A stretch of DNA of 64,000 nt from Notolepis coatsorum (Eukaryota; Chordata; Actinopteri; Aulopiformes; Paralepididae). Shown piece after piece: positions 41,977 to 53,123 of this stretch (positions within the stretch are counted from its first letter, which is position 1; each line of letters starts with the position of its first letter). The notes under the pieces were generated by a model. That model was not told the DNA's origin. It worked only from the letters and a program-made list of their open reading frames with translations, and searched no databases. The DNA is taken from contig OZ020590.1 of NCBI GenBank assembly GCA_963971535.1, positions 151,819,534-151,883,533 of the forward strand. Reading direction: 5' to 3'. Made by a program: the position numbers and the translations under genes.

Positions 41977-42143
41977 ATCGGCTTAGACCAGAGATATATC
42001 ATCAAGGTACAAGGATAGCTGCTTACCTCTTATCATTCAGGATAGAGTAGACTGAGGTTAGTAGGAAGCAGCACGTAAAGCCAGATACCATACGTCGCGC
42101 AACAAAACGTCACTTCCTCCTGAAGTGACGATTTCAAAATAAA
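41977..42143. other. Spacer with candidate small exon (unit 2)
   Basis: Paralogous to 16289-16445. Contains the same minus-strand ATG frame (MVSGFTCCFLL) at 42030-42091 followed by AGGTAAGC. BEL was inserted at 42144-42148 (ATACC). Confidence 0.25.
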
Positions 42144-42148
42144 ATACC

Positions 42149-43562
42149 TGTAACTGAGGGGTACAATTCCCTGACTGTATTACTAGATATGATACTTACT
42201 ACCACTACCTTTGTACTTAATATTCGGCCACCCAGTACACGGCATAAATATATTATCATGAACACTCTCACGTAGATGAAACGGATCCAACACAAATGTA
42301 CGAATTAGAAACAGGTCTTTATTGCCTACACAGCGATGGTGTGTAGACTAAACACTTAATCACTTAATTACATTTATGAATTGAAATAGTATGCACTTTT
42401 ATGGCAAGGAGTATTCGTCGGTATATCAATAGATAATGTCCAATCTCTGAAGGCGCAGGTGGTAAATATACGACCTGGAATAGTTAAGGAATAACAGCAA
42501 TGATACTTTAATGATTATAGGCTGGATACACTAGAGGGGGTTAATCCGGTCGCTTGTAAGCCGACAGGAGTAGGAGGGGGGGGGGGTAGAATCCAGCTGC
42601 CTCGTCCGGCCAAGGGTATCCCAGGAGAACCCACTGTAGTGCCGTTCAATGCGCCGGCGATCCTTGGACCACAGATGAAAGCAGGTGGACTCTTTGTGGG
42701 CCGGCTCTCTCCGGTCCACGGGGGAGAGATGTGGAGAGACCTCGTCTTGCAGAGCGTCTCCTCACCTTGCTTCCTCTCCAGGGGGGGGGGTTCCAACACA
42801 CGGTAGTGTCGGGGGTCTTTATCCATAGAATAATCAAAGTATCCAAAGCATAATCCGTGCGTCGGTAGAATAATCCGGTATACAGGTCCACTCGCTCGTC
42901 GGCTCTGGGGCTCCTCGGGTGCAGCTTCACATAGGGTCAACCACCCTGGGTAAGCAGCCAGTTCTCTGCCCGAAACGATGGGGTACTGACTACGGTAGTA
43001 TTCTCACCGCACGAAGCACTATATATTAACAGACTATTATTAGCTTAATAGACTACGTCCAACTCGACGATATAGTGCCAAATATGACTATTCAAATATT
43101 AATATACACGATGTCTCAATACCGATGGTAGGCGAACTTGGCCTTACTCCCACACGTGGCATCGCGGGGAGGCTTTACGTCTGTGACTCTATTGGAGGGT
43201 AAGAAACTGGACTGAAAAGAAAGTCCTACTTTAGTAGCGCAGTATATATACGCACTATGAACAAATAGTCCCATTAGTGGTGCGGTAGCCAAATTCCTAC
43301 GCGGAACTAGGACTTGTTCGTACATGTCGAGCGGTACGTTTGAACTGGGTCTGAGGGGTATGGCAGCCTGGCACCAAGGTCTCGACCAATAGTAGAATGG
43401 AGACTATTATGGGATGTTCAGTAGGCTAGAATGGATATTCAATGCATATTGTACAAGGAATATACAAGGGATATCAGGGAATATTAGAGAATATACAAAT
43501 ACAATTAAATATATATATATAAATAAATATATATATTCGGTTTAATCTGGCCCTTCACAACA
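42149..43562 (-). repeat. BEL 3' LTR
   Basis: 1414 bp, lacking the 18-bp segment present in the other LTR. ORFs inside it (for example 42515-42940) are not coding in this family. Confidence 0.92.
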
Positions 43563-43671
43563 GCCACCCCCTGAATAGGTCTCGGACCTAATCAGTTAAA
43601 CAGAGACAGATTAATCGCGTTGTCTATTTACACATAAGGGTTTGCTGTAGGGGTCAGTCAACTTCACAAAG

Positions 43672-46600
43672 TCATAGGGTTGTAGGGTCATGGTCATCAT
43701 CGATTGTGTCTGGGAGTCGAGGCAGTTCTATGAGCCTTGCCACGGGACGGGTGTAAGTGCGACCCTGGACGAGCACTTCAGCTGCTCGGACCTTGCCGTC
43801 GGCACCGGTGATCACTTTGCTTACGCGGCCGGCCGGCCACATAGCTCTGGGCAGTGATTGATCAATAATCATGACGACTGTTCCTTCTGTCAAATTGTCT
43901 CTCTCCTTTACCCACTTCTGGCGGGTCTGTAGAGACGGTAGGTAGTGTTTAATGTCATCCGGTAGATTGGGGGCTCTGCGTAGGCGACCACCCACTCTGA
44001 TGAGGGTGTGAGCGTCGCTCTCGGGGGCCAGGTGAATTAATCTGCTGTCGGATGGGACGGGCTTTCCTCCCTGTAGACAGGCCAATTCATCGGGGAACGA
44101 GTCTCTCTGGGCTCGCTGCAGTAGAAGCAATTCTGCTTCCTCGTAGTTAGCTGCTGACATATCAGCGGGGGACTTGCACTCCGGGTGGTACCGCAGGAAT
44201 GTTCTTTGTTGTGCACTCTCGATGGACGTGCAATCGTTTATGTTAGGGTCGGTGGAGGCTACGGTGCTCAATCCACAGAACACAGACTTCTTAATTTCCA
44301 CCTCCTCTGGACTTGCTGCCCTCGGGATAGGCATGGGCCACTGTCCTTCCGGGAGTCTTAGGAATGCGGGGCCGTCACTGTAGACATTGCGACGGGTGAG
44401 GTCATCCAGGGGCATCCCCCGGGTGATGACGTCAGCTGGGTTCTGTTTTGTATCAACGTAGCGCCACTCTGTTTCTCCGGTTAACTCTTCGGTTAGGTCT
44501 TGAATCTCGGTGACTCTGACTCCCACGAAGACTTTGTACTTGCATGAGTCCGATTTGATCCAGGCGAGTACCGTCGTGGAATCTGACCACAGGATTGTTC
44601 TAGACACCGGTATGGTGAGCTCACGTTGGATGAGCGTGGCTAGGTGCGCTCCGGCTAGGGCTGCGCAGAGCTCTAGACGTGGGATAGATTGTTGCTTGCG
44701 TGGGGCTATTCTCGAGCGGGCGAGGACAAATGCTGTGTAGATCTCTCCCCCTTGGTCTTGGGCCCGCAAGTAGGCTACTGATCCGTATGCGACCTCTGAG
44801 GCGTCACTGAAGACGTGTAAGTCCATTTTACATGTCTCTGGCCTCACCGTGGGTGGGAAGTAGCTTCGGCGCATATTAACGCCTGGGAGTGAGTGGAGCT
44901 CCATCTCCCACTCTCTCCAGGTGGATGCAAGGTGTGCGGGAATGGGGTCGTCCCAGCCCTGGTCCTTGTCCCACAATGCTCGTACAATCATTTTTGCCCT
45001 GGTGGTGTACGGTAGAATACATCCTAGCGGGTCATATTGTCGGGCGAGTGTTGTGTACACACTCCGTCTGGTGGTCGGCGCCGCCGCCGGCCTTCCCTGC
45101 TCCGTAGTCAGGGGCTTGTGTCTGTAGTGAAGCGAATCTGTTTTGAATCGCCACACCAATCCCAGGGTCATCTCCTGGGCTTCTCCCGGGATTGTAGCCA
45201 TCCAGGTCTCGCTGCTGGCTGCCTTGTCCTCGGAGGAGAGGCTGCGCAGTACTTGCGGATCGCTGCTGGCCCACTGCCTGAGATCAAAGCCGCCTTTGAT
45301 CAATGAGGCGCGGAGTTTAATCAGGAGAGCCTCGGCTTCTTCCTGGGTTGAAAGGCTTTGTAGACAGTTGTCTACGTAGAAGCTGTTCTTTACGCTGTGT
45401 CGGACCTCTTCGTCCGCTGCTGGGTCCTCTGCTACATGTTTCTGTAGTGCAAATGTCGCACAGCAGGGGCTGCACGTCGTTCCGAAGGGGAGGACTTCCC
45501 ATTGGTAGATGGCTGGGTGCTCATCTCCTGGCTTCTCTCTCCATAGGAACCGTAACAGGGGCTTGTCCGCCTCTACTAATCTCACCTGCAGGAACATTCC
45601 TTTAATGTCCCCGCTGATGGCCACCTTTTCCTGGCGGAAGCGGAGTAGAACGCCGAGTAGGGAGGGGCCGAGTGTGGGACCGGGCAGTAACTCTTTATTC
45701 AGATTTTGGGATCCGATCTGGTAGCTGCAGTTAAATACTATGCAGTCTTTACCGTTGTGATGGACCTTGTGGTGGGGCACGTACCACGATTCAGTGGTCT
45801 GGTCAGCCTCTTTAATGTCCATCTTTGTGACGTGTCCCGCTGTGATGAGCTTCTCAATCTCAGCGCGGTATACACTCTCTTGGGCGGGGTTCTTGGCTAA
45901 GCGCCGCTCCGTGTTCAGCAGGTACCGTTCTATGGCGTCTGTCTTGGCGTGGAAAGTAGGCATTCCTTCTCGCCGCAGGAGTGGCGTGGCGTATCTCAAC
46001 ACGCCGTTGACCGGGACTCTCTTGGTCCCTGTCTCGAGGAGGTGAATGGCGTAAATGTCATCTTTAGAGCGAATGTCTTTCTTTCCATTCTTAAAGGGCA
46101 TTTGTTCCAAGTTCCATAGCCGCTCTACGTGTTGCAGGAGTGCGGTTTCTCCCTCTGTGACTCGGGAGTGGAGACATCTAGTGGCTGTACTTCGGTTGAG
46201 AGATTTGGCGAGCGGGCCTTGGAGAGTCCATCCCAAACGGGTCTCGACTGCTGCAGGACAGCCTCGGGGTCCGGTATGAACCCGGTCTATCGGGACAATG
46301 AGGTCTGCATGGTCGGAGCCTATCAACAGGGTCGGCATAGCATTGTCTATGAGCGGGATCGGTAACTTGCGCAGATGTGCATATTTCTCCATCAGCTTGG
46401 CGACGGGGTATGTGTACCGCGACAGTCCTATTTCTTGGCTGGTGAAAGCGTCTGCAATCTGGTACCGTCGCTCAGGCTGGCCGCTTGCTGCGATAGAGAA
46501 TGAGACATTCTCGCCCTTTATCGTCTTCAAATCTCGTCTTATTGTCCGAATTGTCATTTGGGTTTCGCTTCCCCGCAGCCCTAGCTGGGCCGCCGCGGAG

Positions 46601-48834
46601 GCGAGCAGCAGGGTCTTCTCTGACCCGTCATCGAGGACGGCGTAAGTGTCCAGGACTTTATTCTGGTAGCTTAGTGTCACACGCACTACTTTTAGGAGTA
46701 CTCGGGCTCCACTGCTGCTGGCGGGATCGATGTACATGACGCTCGCTTTGCGGCTGGATGGTGCAGGTGAAGGGCGCCGTCTGTTACTGTCGTGAAGTAT
46801 GTCCAGATGGGCTCCATCGCACTTGGTGCACCTTTTCTTTAAGCGGCATTCGGCTGCCATGTGTGAGCGCGCACAGCGAAAACAGCGCTTGTTGGACTTT
46901 ATCCATTGACCTGCTTCCTCCGCGTTCAGCTTGGGGAAGGAGTCACATTGCGCTAGCCAGTGTTCTTTCTCACAGTAGGGGCACACTATCTTCCACTTCT
47001 CCGTTCTGGAGGGGGTACTGTGGCTCCTGCTGCTCGGTACTGACTCCGATTGGTGCATCACAGTCACCGATCTTCTTCCATCATTTAGTCGTCTGGTTCC
47101 TTCTCTGGAGCCAGGGGTGCTCCGTCCGAATGTATCTAGCCGTAGGCTGCTGACTTCTCTCGCCAGGAAGTCTGCTAGATCGAGGAGGTTCGGTTCGGGG
47201 CCATTCGGGTTTCTGTGGTCCCTCTGCCGCCTAAAGTGCTCCTGACGAGCGGGCGGCAGCTTCTCCAGAATCCTTTCCACATTTGAGTTGGCGTAAAGTT
47301 CATACTTCCCCTTCTCTCTTTGCGCTCCCAACATCCCTACCAGGGACTGCACTCTGATGGACAGGTCGTCCAGTGCTCGATTGTCTATTGCTGGGGGTAA
47401 GCGGTCGATGTGTCGGATCTCCTGGATCACGTAATCCCATATGCGCCCATACCTCTGGTCCAATGCTACCAGCGCTGCTGTGTATGGGGTGGTGGAAGTC
47501 GCGTAGGCGAGCGCTATATTATGTGCGCGGGGCACCTTTAAGTGCTGCAGTAGGATGGCGTATTTGTGGCGTTCATCCAATACATCCACCAACATGGTCT
47601 CCAGACACATGCGGAGTTCTGTATACTGGGCCCGGTTCTCTTGGGTGAAGTCGGGTACCATAGGCGTGCCAATGTATGACGCTGACTGTGGATACATCGG
47701 CGAGCGTTGGGGGAGAGGCCTCCTAGGCGAGTCTCCTCCCGCTCCTTGGTATGGGCTGGTACCGGCAGTGTACCATGGCCCGCTTGTCCAGGTGCTGTTC
47801 CTCGGTGCGGGTCGTGCGTCGTGCTCACCCGTGTATAGAGTCGGGGGTCTGTAGCGCAGCTCCGCGGGAGTATAGCCTGGGCTGTACCGGACCTCCTGGT
47901 CCGGTAGAGTACTGTGCTGTCTTCGGGCGTGGTTCTCCTCCTCTTCCTCTTCGTCTTCAGTTAGGTCATCCAGTGCTTGTAGTCTCTGGTTTAGCCTCTC
48001 CACAGGATATGCTGCTCCTTCCCGGTTGCTAGGTCTCGCTTGGACCGGTGGGGGGAGGTGGTCTGTGGGGGGTATAGACCTCGTCTGTTGGTCAAGTTCA
48101 GGGTTGTTTACTCGGCTAGGGGATGCCGCCCTGGAGGTGTGTCTAGACGAGTTCCTGGAGCCTCTGGCGGAGGGAGAGGGTGTTGTCCGTCTGATCAGCT
48201 GTTCTATTAGTTGCGCTTGCTGTCTGTCGCGCTCTGCGTCCCGTTGAGCACCGGCTCGTTCTCGGGCCACATTCTCTTCCATCTGAATGCGTCTTATTTC
48301 TAGACGTATCTGCTCGTGTTCGCTTCGCTGCTGGATCTGCAGTCGGTCGCGTTCAGCAGCGGCGTTCAGGCTGATGAGGAAGGCCTGCTGTAGGGTCCTC
48401 TCTGCCTCGCTGGGAGAAGGCGGTTGTATAGGGGAGCCTTCCCTCGGGGTACTCCTTGCGGAGCCTTGGAGCTCTATCTCCACGGTGCTCTCCCCGTCTT
48501 CTTCCGTGCCGAGTTCTCTCTCGGTAGTGTTGTATTCCTCCCGGGACTCATCGGGGACTACTTCTTCAGTACTGGCGGGGTGTGAAGTCATGTCTGGTTC
48601 CCACTGGTCCCCACCGTGAACTTGGTCAGTTACATTAGAGCCCGTAGGGGCCTCTATGGTCGGGGTAGTCTGGGCGTTGGGGTTAGACATACTTTTACTT
48701 TCTAGTTTTACCGCGTTTACTGTTAGTAGAAGACTAGGTTGTTGACTGACAGCGTAAGCCTCTAAGTACTGAGGGAGCCGTCGTTCGCGCTGCGGGCGTT
48801 GGTTAGGAGGATCGTTTCGTGGAGTGTTCATCAT
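43672..48834 (-). CDS. BEL/Pao gag-pol polyprotein lacking integrase
   Basis: About 1720 residues from ATG 48834 (MMNTPRNDPPNQRP). Order: Gln/Arg/Glu-rich, probably coiled-coil gag (about residues 130-230); DUF1759-like gag region (CLETMLVDVLDERHKY); zinc knuckles (CPYCEKEHWLAQC, CFRCARSHMAAEC, CTKCDGAHLDILH); protease (TYAVLDDGSEKTLLLAS); Pao RT (ISGDIKGMFLQVRL, FYVDNCLQSLS); and RNase H (LHVFSDASEVAYGSV, LWSDSTTVLAWI). After IRVGGRLRRAPNLPDDIKH the frame jumps directly to YLPSLQTRQKW and the DUF5641-like C-terminal domain. The integrase zinc and catalytic regions (normally several hundred residues here) are absent, with no loss of frame. Confidence 0.93.
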   Translation of the reverse strand: MMNTPRNDPPNQRPQRERRLPQYLEAYAVSQQPSLLLTVNAVKLESKSMSNPNAQTTPTIEAPTGSNVTDQVHGGDQWEPDMTSHPASTEEVVPDESREEYNTTERELGTEEDGESTVEIELQGSARSTPREGSPIQPPSPSEAERTLQQAFLISLNAAAERDRLQIQQRSEHEQIRLEIRRIQMEENVARERAGAQRDAERDRQQAQLIEQLIRRTTPSPSARGSRNSSRHTSRAASPSRVNNPELDQQTRSIPPTDHLPPPVQARPSNREGAAYPVERLNQRLQALDDLTEDEEEEEENHARRQHSTLPDQEVRYSPGYTPAELRYRPPTLYTGEHDARPAPRNSTWTSGPWYTAGTSPYQGAGGDSPRRPLPQRSPMYPQSASYIGTPMVPDFTQENRAQYTELRMCLETMLVDVLDERHKYAILLQHLKVPRAHNIALAYATSTTPYTAALVALDQRYGRIWDYVIQEIRHIDRLPPAIDNRALDDLSIRVQSLVGMLGAQREKGKYELYANSNVERILEKLPPARQEHFRRQRDHRNPNGPEPNLLDLADFLAREVSSLRLDTFGRSTPGSREGTRRLNDGRRSVTVMHQSESVPSSRSHSTPSRTEKWKIVCPYCEKEHWLAQCDSFPKLNAEEAGQWIKSNKRCFRCARSHMAAECRLKKRCTKCDGAHLDILHDSNRRRPSPAPSSRKASVMYIDPASSSGARVLLKVVRVTLSYQNKVLDTYAVLDDGSEKTLLLASAAAQLGLRGSETQMTIRTIRRDLKTIKGENVSFSIAASGQPERRYQIADAFTSQEIGLSRYTYPVAKLMEKYAHLRKLPIPLIDNAMPTLLIGSDHADLIVPIDRVHTGPRGCPAAVETRLGWTLQGPLAKSLNRSTATRCLHSRVTEGETALLQHVERLWNLEQMPFKNGKKDIRSKDDIYAIHLLETGTKRVPVNGVLRYATPLLRREGMPTFHAKTDAIERYLLNTERRLAKNPAQESVYRAEIEKLITAGHVTKMDIKEADQTTESWYVPHHKVHHNGKDCIVFNCSYQIGSQNLNKELLPGPTLGPSLLGVLLRFRQEKVAISGDIKGMFLQVRLVEADKPLLRFLWREKPGDEHPAIYQWEVLPFGTTCSPCCATFALQKHVAEDPAADEEVRHSVKNSFYVDNCLQSLSTQEEAEALLIKLRASLIKGGFDLRQWASSDPQVLRSLSSEDKAASSETWMATIPGEAQEMTLGLVWRFKTDSLHYRHKPLTTEQGRPAAAPTTRRSVYTTLARQYDPLGCILPYTTRAKMIVRALWDKDQGWDDPIPAHLASTWREWEMELHSLPGVNMRRSYFPPTVRPETCKMDLHVFSDASEVAYGSVAYLRAQDQGGEIYTAFVLARSRIAPRKQQSIPRLELCAALAGAHLATLIQRELTIPVSRTILWSDSTTVLAWIKSDSCKYKVFVGVRVTEIQDLTEELTGETEWRYVDTKQNPADVITRGMPLDDLTRRNVYSDGPAFLRLPEGQWPMPIPRAASPEEVEIKKSVFCGLSTVASTDPNINDCTSIESAQQRTFLRYHPECKSPADMSAANYEEAELLLLQRAQRDSFPDELACLQGGKPVPSDSRLIHLAPESDAHTLIRVGGRLRRAPNLPDDIKHYLPSLQTRQKWVKERDNLTEGTVVMIIDQSLPRAMWPAGRVSKVITGADGKVRAAEVLVQGRTYTRPVARLIELPRLPDTIDDDHDPTTL

Positions 48835-48883
48835 AGGCCATTTCAATATTAATAACACTATATTAATATTACACTAATTACCC

Positions 48884-48902
48884 TCCGGCTCGAAGGACCA
48901 AT
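48884..48902 (-). promoter_or_regulatory. BEL primer-binding site
   Basis: On the minus strand the sequence right after the 5' LTR is ATTGGTCCTTCGAGCCGG, the position and form expected for a tRNA primer-binding site. The tRNA is not assigned. Confidence 0.7.
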
Positions 48903-50335
48903 TGTAACTGAGGGGTACAATTCCCTGACTGTATTACTAGATATGATACTTACTACCACTACCTTTGTACTTAATATTCGGCCACCCAGTACACGGCATA
49001 AATATATTATCATGAACACTCTCACGTAGATGAAACGGATCCAACACAAATGTACGAATTAGAAACAGGTCTTTATTGCCTACACAGCGATGGTGTGTAG
49101 ACTAAACACTTAATCACTTAATTACATTTATGAATTGAAATAGTATGCACTTTTATGGCAAGGAGTATTCGTCGGTATATCAATAGATAATGTCCAATCT
49201 CTGAAGGCGCAGGTGGTAAATATACGACCTGGAATAGTTAAGGAATAACAGCAATGATACTTTAATGATTATAGGCTGGATACACTAGAGGGGGTTAATC
49301 CGGTCGCTTGTAAGCCGACAGGAGTAGGAGGGGGGGGGGGGTAGAATCCAGCTGCCTCGTCCGGCCAAGGGTATCCCAGGAGAACCCACTGTAGTGCCGT
49401 TCAATGCGCCGGCGATCCTTGGACCACAGATGAAAGCAGGTGGACTCTTTGTGGGCCGGCTCTCTCCGGTCCACGGGGGAGAGATGTGGAGAGACCTCGT
49501 CTTGCAGAGCGTCTCCTCACCTTGCTTCCTCTCCAGGGGGGGGGGTTCCAACACACGGTAGTGTCGGGGGTCTTTATCCATAGAATAATCAAAGTATCCA
49601 AAGCATAATCCGTGCCTGGGAAGGCGGGCTGTCGTCGGTAGAATAATCCGGTATACAGGTCCACTCGCTCGTCGGCTCTGGGGCTCCTCGGGTGCAGCTT
49701 CACATAGGGTCAACCACCCTGGGTAAGCAGCCAGTTCTCTGCCCGAAACGATGGGGTACTGACTACGGTAGTATTCTCACCGCACGAAGCACTATATATT
49801 AACAGACTATTATTAGCTTAATAGACTACGTCCAACTCGACGATATAGTGCCAAATATGACTATTCAAATATTAATATACATGATGTCTCAATACCGATG
49901 GTAGGCGAACTTGGCCTTACTCCCACACGTGGCATCGCGGGGAGGCTTTACGTCTGTGACTCTATTGGAGGGTAAGAAACTGGACTGAAAAGAAAGTCCT
50001 ACTTTAGTAGCGCAGTATATATACGCACTATGAACAAATAGTCCCATTAGTGGTGCGGTAGCCAAATTCCTACGCGGAACTAGGACTTGTTCGTACATGT
50101 CGAGCGGTACGTTTGAACTGGGTCTGAGGGGTATGGCAGCCTGGCACCAAGGTCTCGACCAATAGTAGAATGGAGACTATTATGGGATGTTCAGTAGGCT
50201 AGAATGGATATTCAATGCATATTGTACAAGGAATATACAAGGGATATCAGGGAATATTAGAGAATATACAAATACAATTAAATATATATATATAAATAAA
50301 TATATATATTCGGTTTAATCTGGCCCTTCACAACA
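48903..50335 (-). repeat. BEL 5' LTR
   Basis: 1433 bp, TGTTGTGAAGGGCCAG...CAGTTACA on the minus strand. Contains AT-rich TATATA runs near its start. Confidence 0.92.
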
Positions 50336-50340
50336 ATACC

Positions 50341-50689
50341 TATTTACAATAGTTGGTTGTCCCAAATCATTCAGAATTTACAATAAACTAAAAACGGTAA
50401 ACTAAAACAGCTGATCATTCTTCAAACCGTTACACAACTAATGCTGCTACTTCCTGATTGAGCCCCCCTCTGCGAGACACTCCTTGCCCCCTGCTGCCTG
50501 ACTCTGTACTCCTTGGTCACCCGCTGCCCCCTTTATTCAATTCCCTAACCACCTCCTCCAATGTCAGACCTTCCATACCCAAACGTTGAACCGCTATCCT
50601 AACAATCATTTTAATTCTATCTGTTCTACCCTCAATCTTTGCCGCAGTATTAACTACCCCTGCAGAATGAGTACAATACAGTACAGCTC
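50341..50689 (-). pseudogene. Spacer and second LINE ORF1 C-terminal fragment (unit 2)
   Basis: Paralogous to 16455-16790. The coding relic (VVNTAAKIEGRTDRIKM ... TLEEVVREL) is at about 50523-50670 on the minus strand; the remainder is non-coding. Confidence 0.6.
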
Positions 50690-51780
50690 AATACACACAA
50701 TTGTTAAGGGGATGCAGACCAGAGAAAGACTTTCGTCTTGTTTACATCGGGGTCCCCCATTTTCAATTCATCAGGATATAACATACATGACATACAGATA
50801 GACAGTACTGCTACACCTATACATTTTGACATACCAGACTTGCAAATACAGTACTGTTTGTGATACAAAAGAGTCCAGAAAAGAGAGTATATACATTTGA
50901 CGTAAAAACTGTACATTGGAGGAGGTTGGGTACGTGGGGTGGGGTTGGGTGGGTGGGGGGCTGTACATTGGAGGTGGTTGGGTGGGGGGGGGGGGGGGGG
51001 GGGGGTTGGGTAGGAGGGGTGGGTGGGTGGGGAACACTGTACAACTGTACAAGCAAAACTGTACATTGGAATATTGACAAAACCATACTTGGTCATTTAC
51101 TGTACATTGGAGGGTTAGGACATTTACAGGGGCCAGTTTCGAATTGCAGTCTCCCGTAGGTGTTCTTTGAGAGTGGTTTTAAAAGTGGGTAGTGATTCAC
51201 ATTCCTTTACCGCTTTGGATAGGGCGTTCCACATTGATGTGGCATAATTGCGAAACGTGTTCAGTCCCTTGTTTGAGCCGAATCTGGGTTTAACATGATT
51301 TGTGGAGCTCCCTCTGGTGTTGTGATCGTGGTATTTACTGACCTTTGGGAAGTATTTTGACATGTACATGGGTACCTTGGTCGTGTAGTGTATCTGGTAG
51401 ACCAGGCCCATTGCAAGTTGCTGTACTCTGTCGTCTACTCTAAGCCATCCTAGGTTGTCAAAGTGAGCAGGGGTGAGGTGGGTTCTAGGAGTAAGGTCAA
51501 GCAGTAGTCTGACCAGTTTGTCTTGAGATGTTTGTAATTTTGTTTTTAGCGCCTTTGAGGTGCTTTGGTACCATGAGGTGCAAGCATAGTCGTAGTACCC
51601 TTGAATGAGTGCTCCTGCCAGAGTCTTCAGGGTATTCTTGTTTACCAGAGAGGAGATCCGGTACAAGAATTGAGTTCGTTGGTTGACTTTTTTTATTACA
51701 TTGGATGCCATTTTGTCACAGGAAAGATTAGCCTCTAGGATGGAACCCAGGTAGGTAATTTCATCTTTCCTTGTTACTGT
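50690..51780 (-). mobile_element. LINE RT C-terminus and 3' UTR (minus), unit 2
   Basis: Coding fragment 51124-51711 (195 residues), unbroken here: MASNVIKKVNQRTQFLYR, LVRLLLDLTPRTHL, FGSNKGLNTFRNYAT, ending ETAIRNWPL. A long G-run at 50986-51005 lies in the UTR. Paralogue of 16786-17880. Confidence 0.87.
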
Positions 51781-51794
51781 ATGTACTGTGTGGA

Positions 51795-52411
51795 TTGATT
51801 GAACACTTTATTAAATGGGCCTGGTCTACAAGATACACTACACCACTAAGGTACCCATGTACATGTCGAAATACTTCCCAAAGGTCAGTGAATACCACGC
51901 CCACAACACCAGAGGGAGCTCCACAAATCATGTTCAACCCAGATTCGGCTCAAACAAGGGACTAAACACGTTTCGCAATTATGCCACAACAATGTGGAAC
52001 ACCCTACCCACAGCCGTAAAGGAATGTGAATCACTACCCACCTTCAAAACCGCCCTCAAAGAGCACCTACGGGAGACTGCAATTAGAAACTGGCAACTGT
52101 AAATGTCCAAACCCCCCCACCCCCTCCTAATGTACAGTCTCCTCCCCACCGTATGTATATATTTTCTTTTAGGATCTCTGGGTAACAGTACTGTATATTT
52201 GCATATCGTATGTCACAAATGTAACAGTACTATATACCTGTATGTCCCTATGTCATAAATATCATGAATTGAAAATGGGGGACCCTGATGTAAACAAGAT
52301 GAAAGTCTTTCTCTGGTCTGCATCCCTTTAACAATTGTGTGTATTGAGTCGTACTGTATTGTACCCATTCTGCAATCTGTTATAATAATAAAGTTTTCAT
52401 TCATTCATACT
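51795..52411 (+). mobile_element. LINE RT C-terminus and 3' UTR (plus), unit 2
   Basis: Coding fragment 51815-52102 (MGLVYKIHYTTKVPMYMS ... ETAIRNWQL), 3' UTR, AATAAAG near 52388 and tail. It forms an inverted pair with 50690-51780, as in unit 1. Confidence 0.87.
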
Positions 52412-52690
52412 ACTGAGCAATAGTGCTAATCAGATGTATGTACAGAGTTGTTGTATTAATATGTATCTATCCATATATATTGTGACATCCTCCAGGCACG
52501 AAGTAGTATACAAGTAGATTTCTTGAACTGATTTTAATGAAGCTTGTCCATTCTCCATCCAAACCGTAAATACATACACAATACATACAAATGATACCAT
52601 TAGCAATTGAAAGCCCATCAAAAACGTAGCTAACATCAACCGTCAACATATAACAAAAATCATCATCCATAGCAATCAATACCTTATTAT
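52412..52690. mobile_element. Truncated inverted-repeat element (copy A3) ending at the duplication junction
   Basis: Matches 18530-18805 and 22477-22752, then stops at CAATACCTTATTATTGTAAAA, where the sequence switches to the zinc-finger downstream flank (compare 1250-1270). This is the boundary between units 2 and 3. Confidence 0.7.
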
Positions 52691-53123
52691 TGTAAAAAAA
52701 AAAATCAAATAATAATTTGCATGGAATAGCGCACAAACTAAAGTATGTAGAAATTAACTGGTTAGTCAGTCTTGGACTATAAACAATGCCTGTCAAATGA
52801 GCCATGCTATTGTCTCCATAGCTATAATACAGAACACACGATGGGTCCGCAAACATCGCTAAAATGGTCAATAACGCTGGCGCCATTGAGTAAAGATGGG
52901 AAAAGAGCGTGGCGGTCATGAGTTAACAGGGACGGGGTTGAATGTGAACTAGATGAGGGAGGGAGGGACGTGAGTTTGTTTCTTCTCTGGTGTGAATCCT
53001 CATGTATGTCTTTATATATGCCTTCCAGGTAAATCCTTTCCCACAAACTTCACGACTAAATGTTTTCCCCGAGTATGAGTTCTGATATGTACTTTTAAGT
53101 CACGTTTTGCACCAAATATTTTA
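52691..53123. other. Zinc-finger 3' flank and decayed fingers (unit 3)
   Basis: Paralogous to 1255-2318, with an empty TTAA site near 52923. Relic fingers on the minus strand at about 52960-53120 (VCGKGFTWKA-like), frameshifted as in the other units. Confidence 0.6.

Larger units (their letters stand above)
42149..50335 (-). mobile_element. BEL/Pao LTR retrotransposon, integrase-deleted
   Basis: Minus-strand element. The LTRs 48903-50335 (5') and 42149-43562 (3') run TGTTGTGAAGGG...CCTCAGTTACA on the minus strand. TSD ATACC at 42144-42148 and 50336-50340; unit 1 shows the empty site near 16455. The primer site TTGGTCCTTCGAGCCGG follows the 5' LTR, and the polypurine tract AGGGGGTGGCTG precedes the 3' LTR. 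The LTRs differ mainly by an 18-bp indel near 49615 and one visible substitution (CACGATG/CATGATG), so it is recent. One long ORF. Confidence 0.95.

Noticed and set aside
42515..42940. 141-residue ORF within the BEL LTR (and its 49285-49713 twin)
   Set aside because: Lies wholly in the LTR, shows no domain, and shifts frame between the two LTRs because of an indel.
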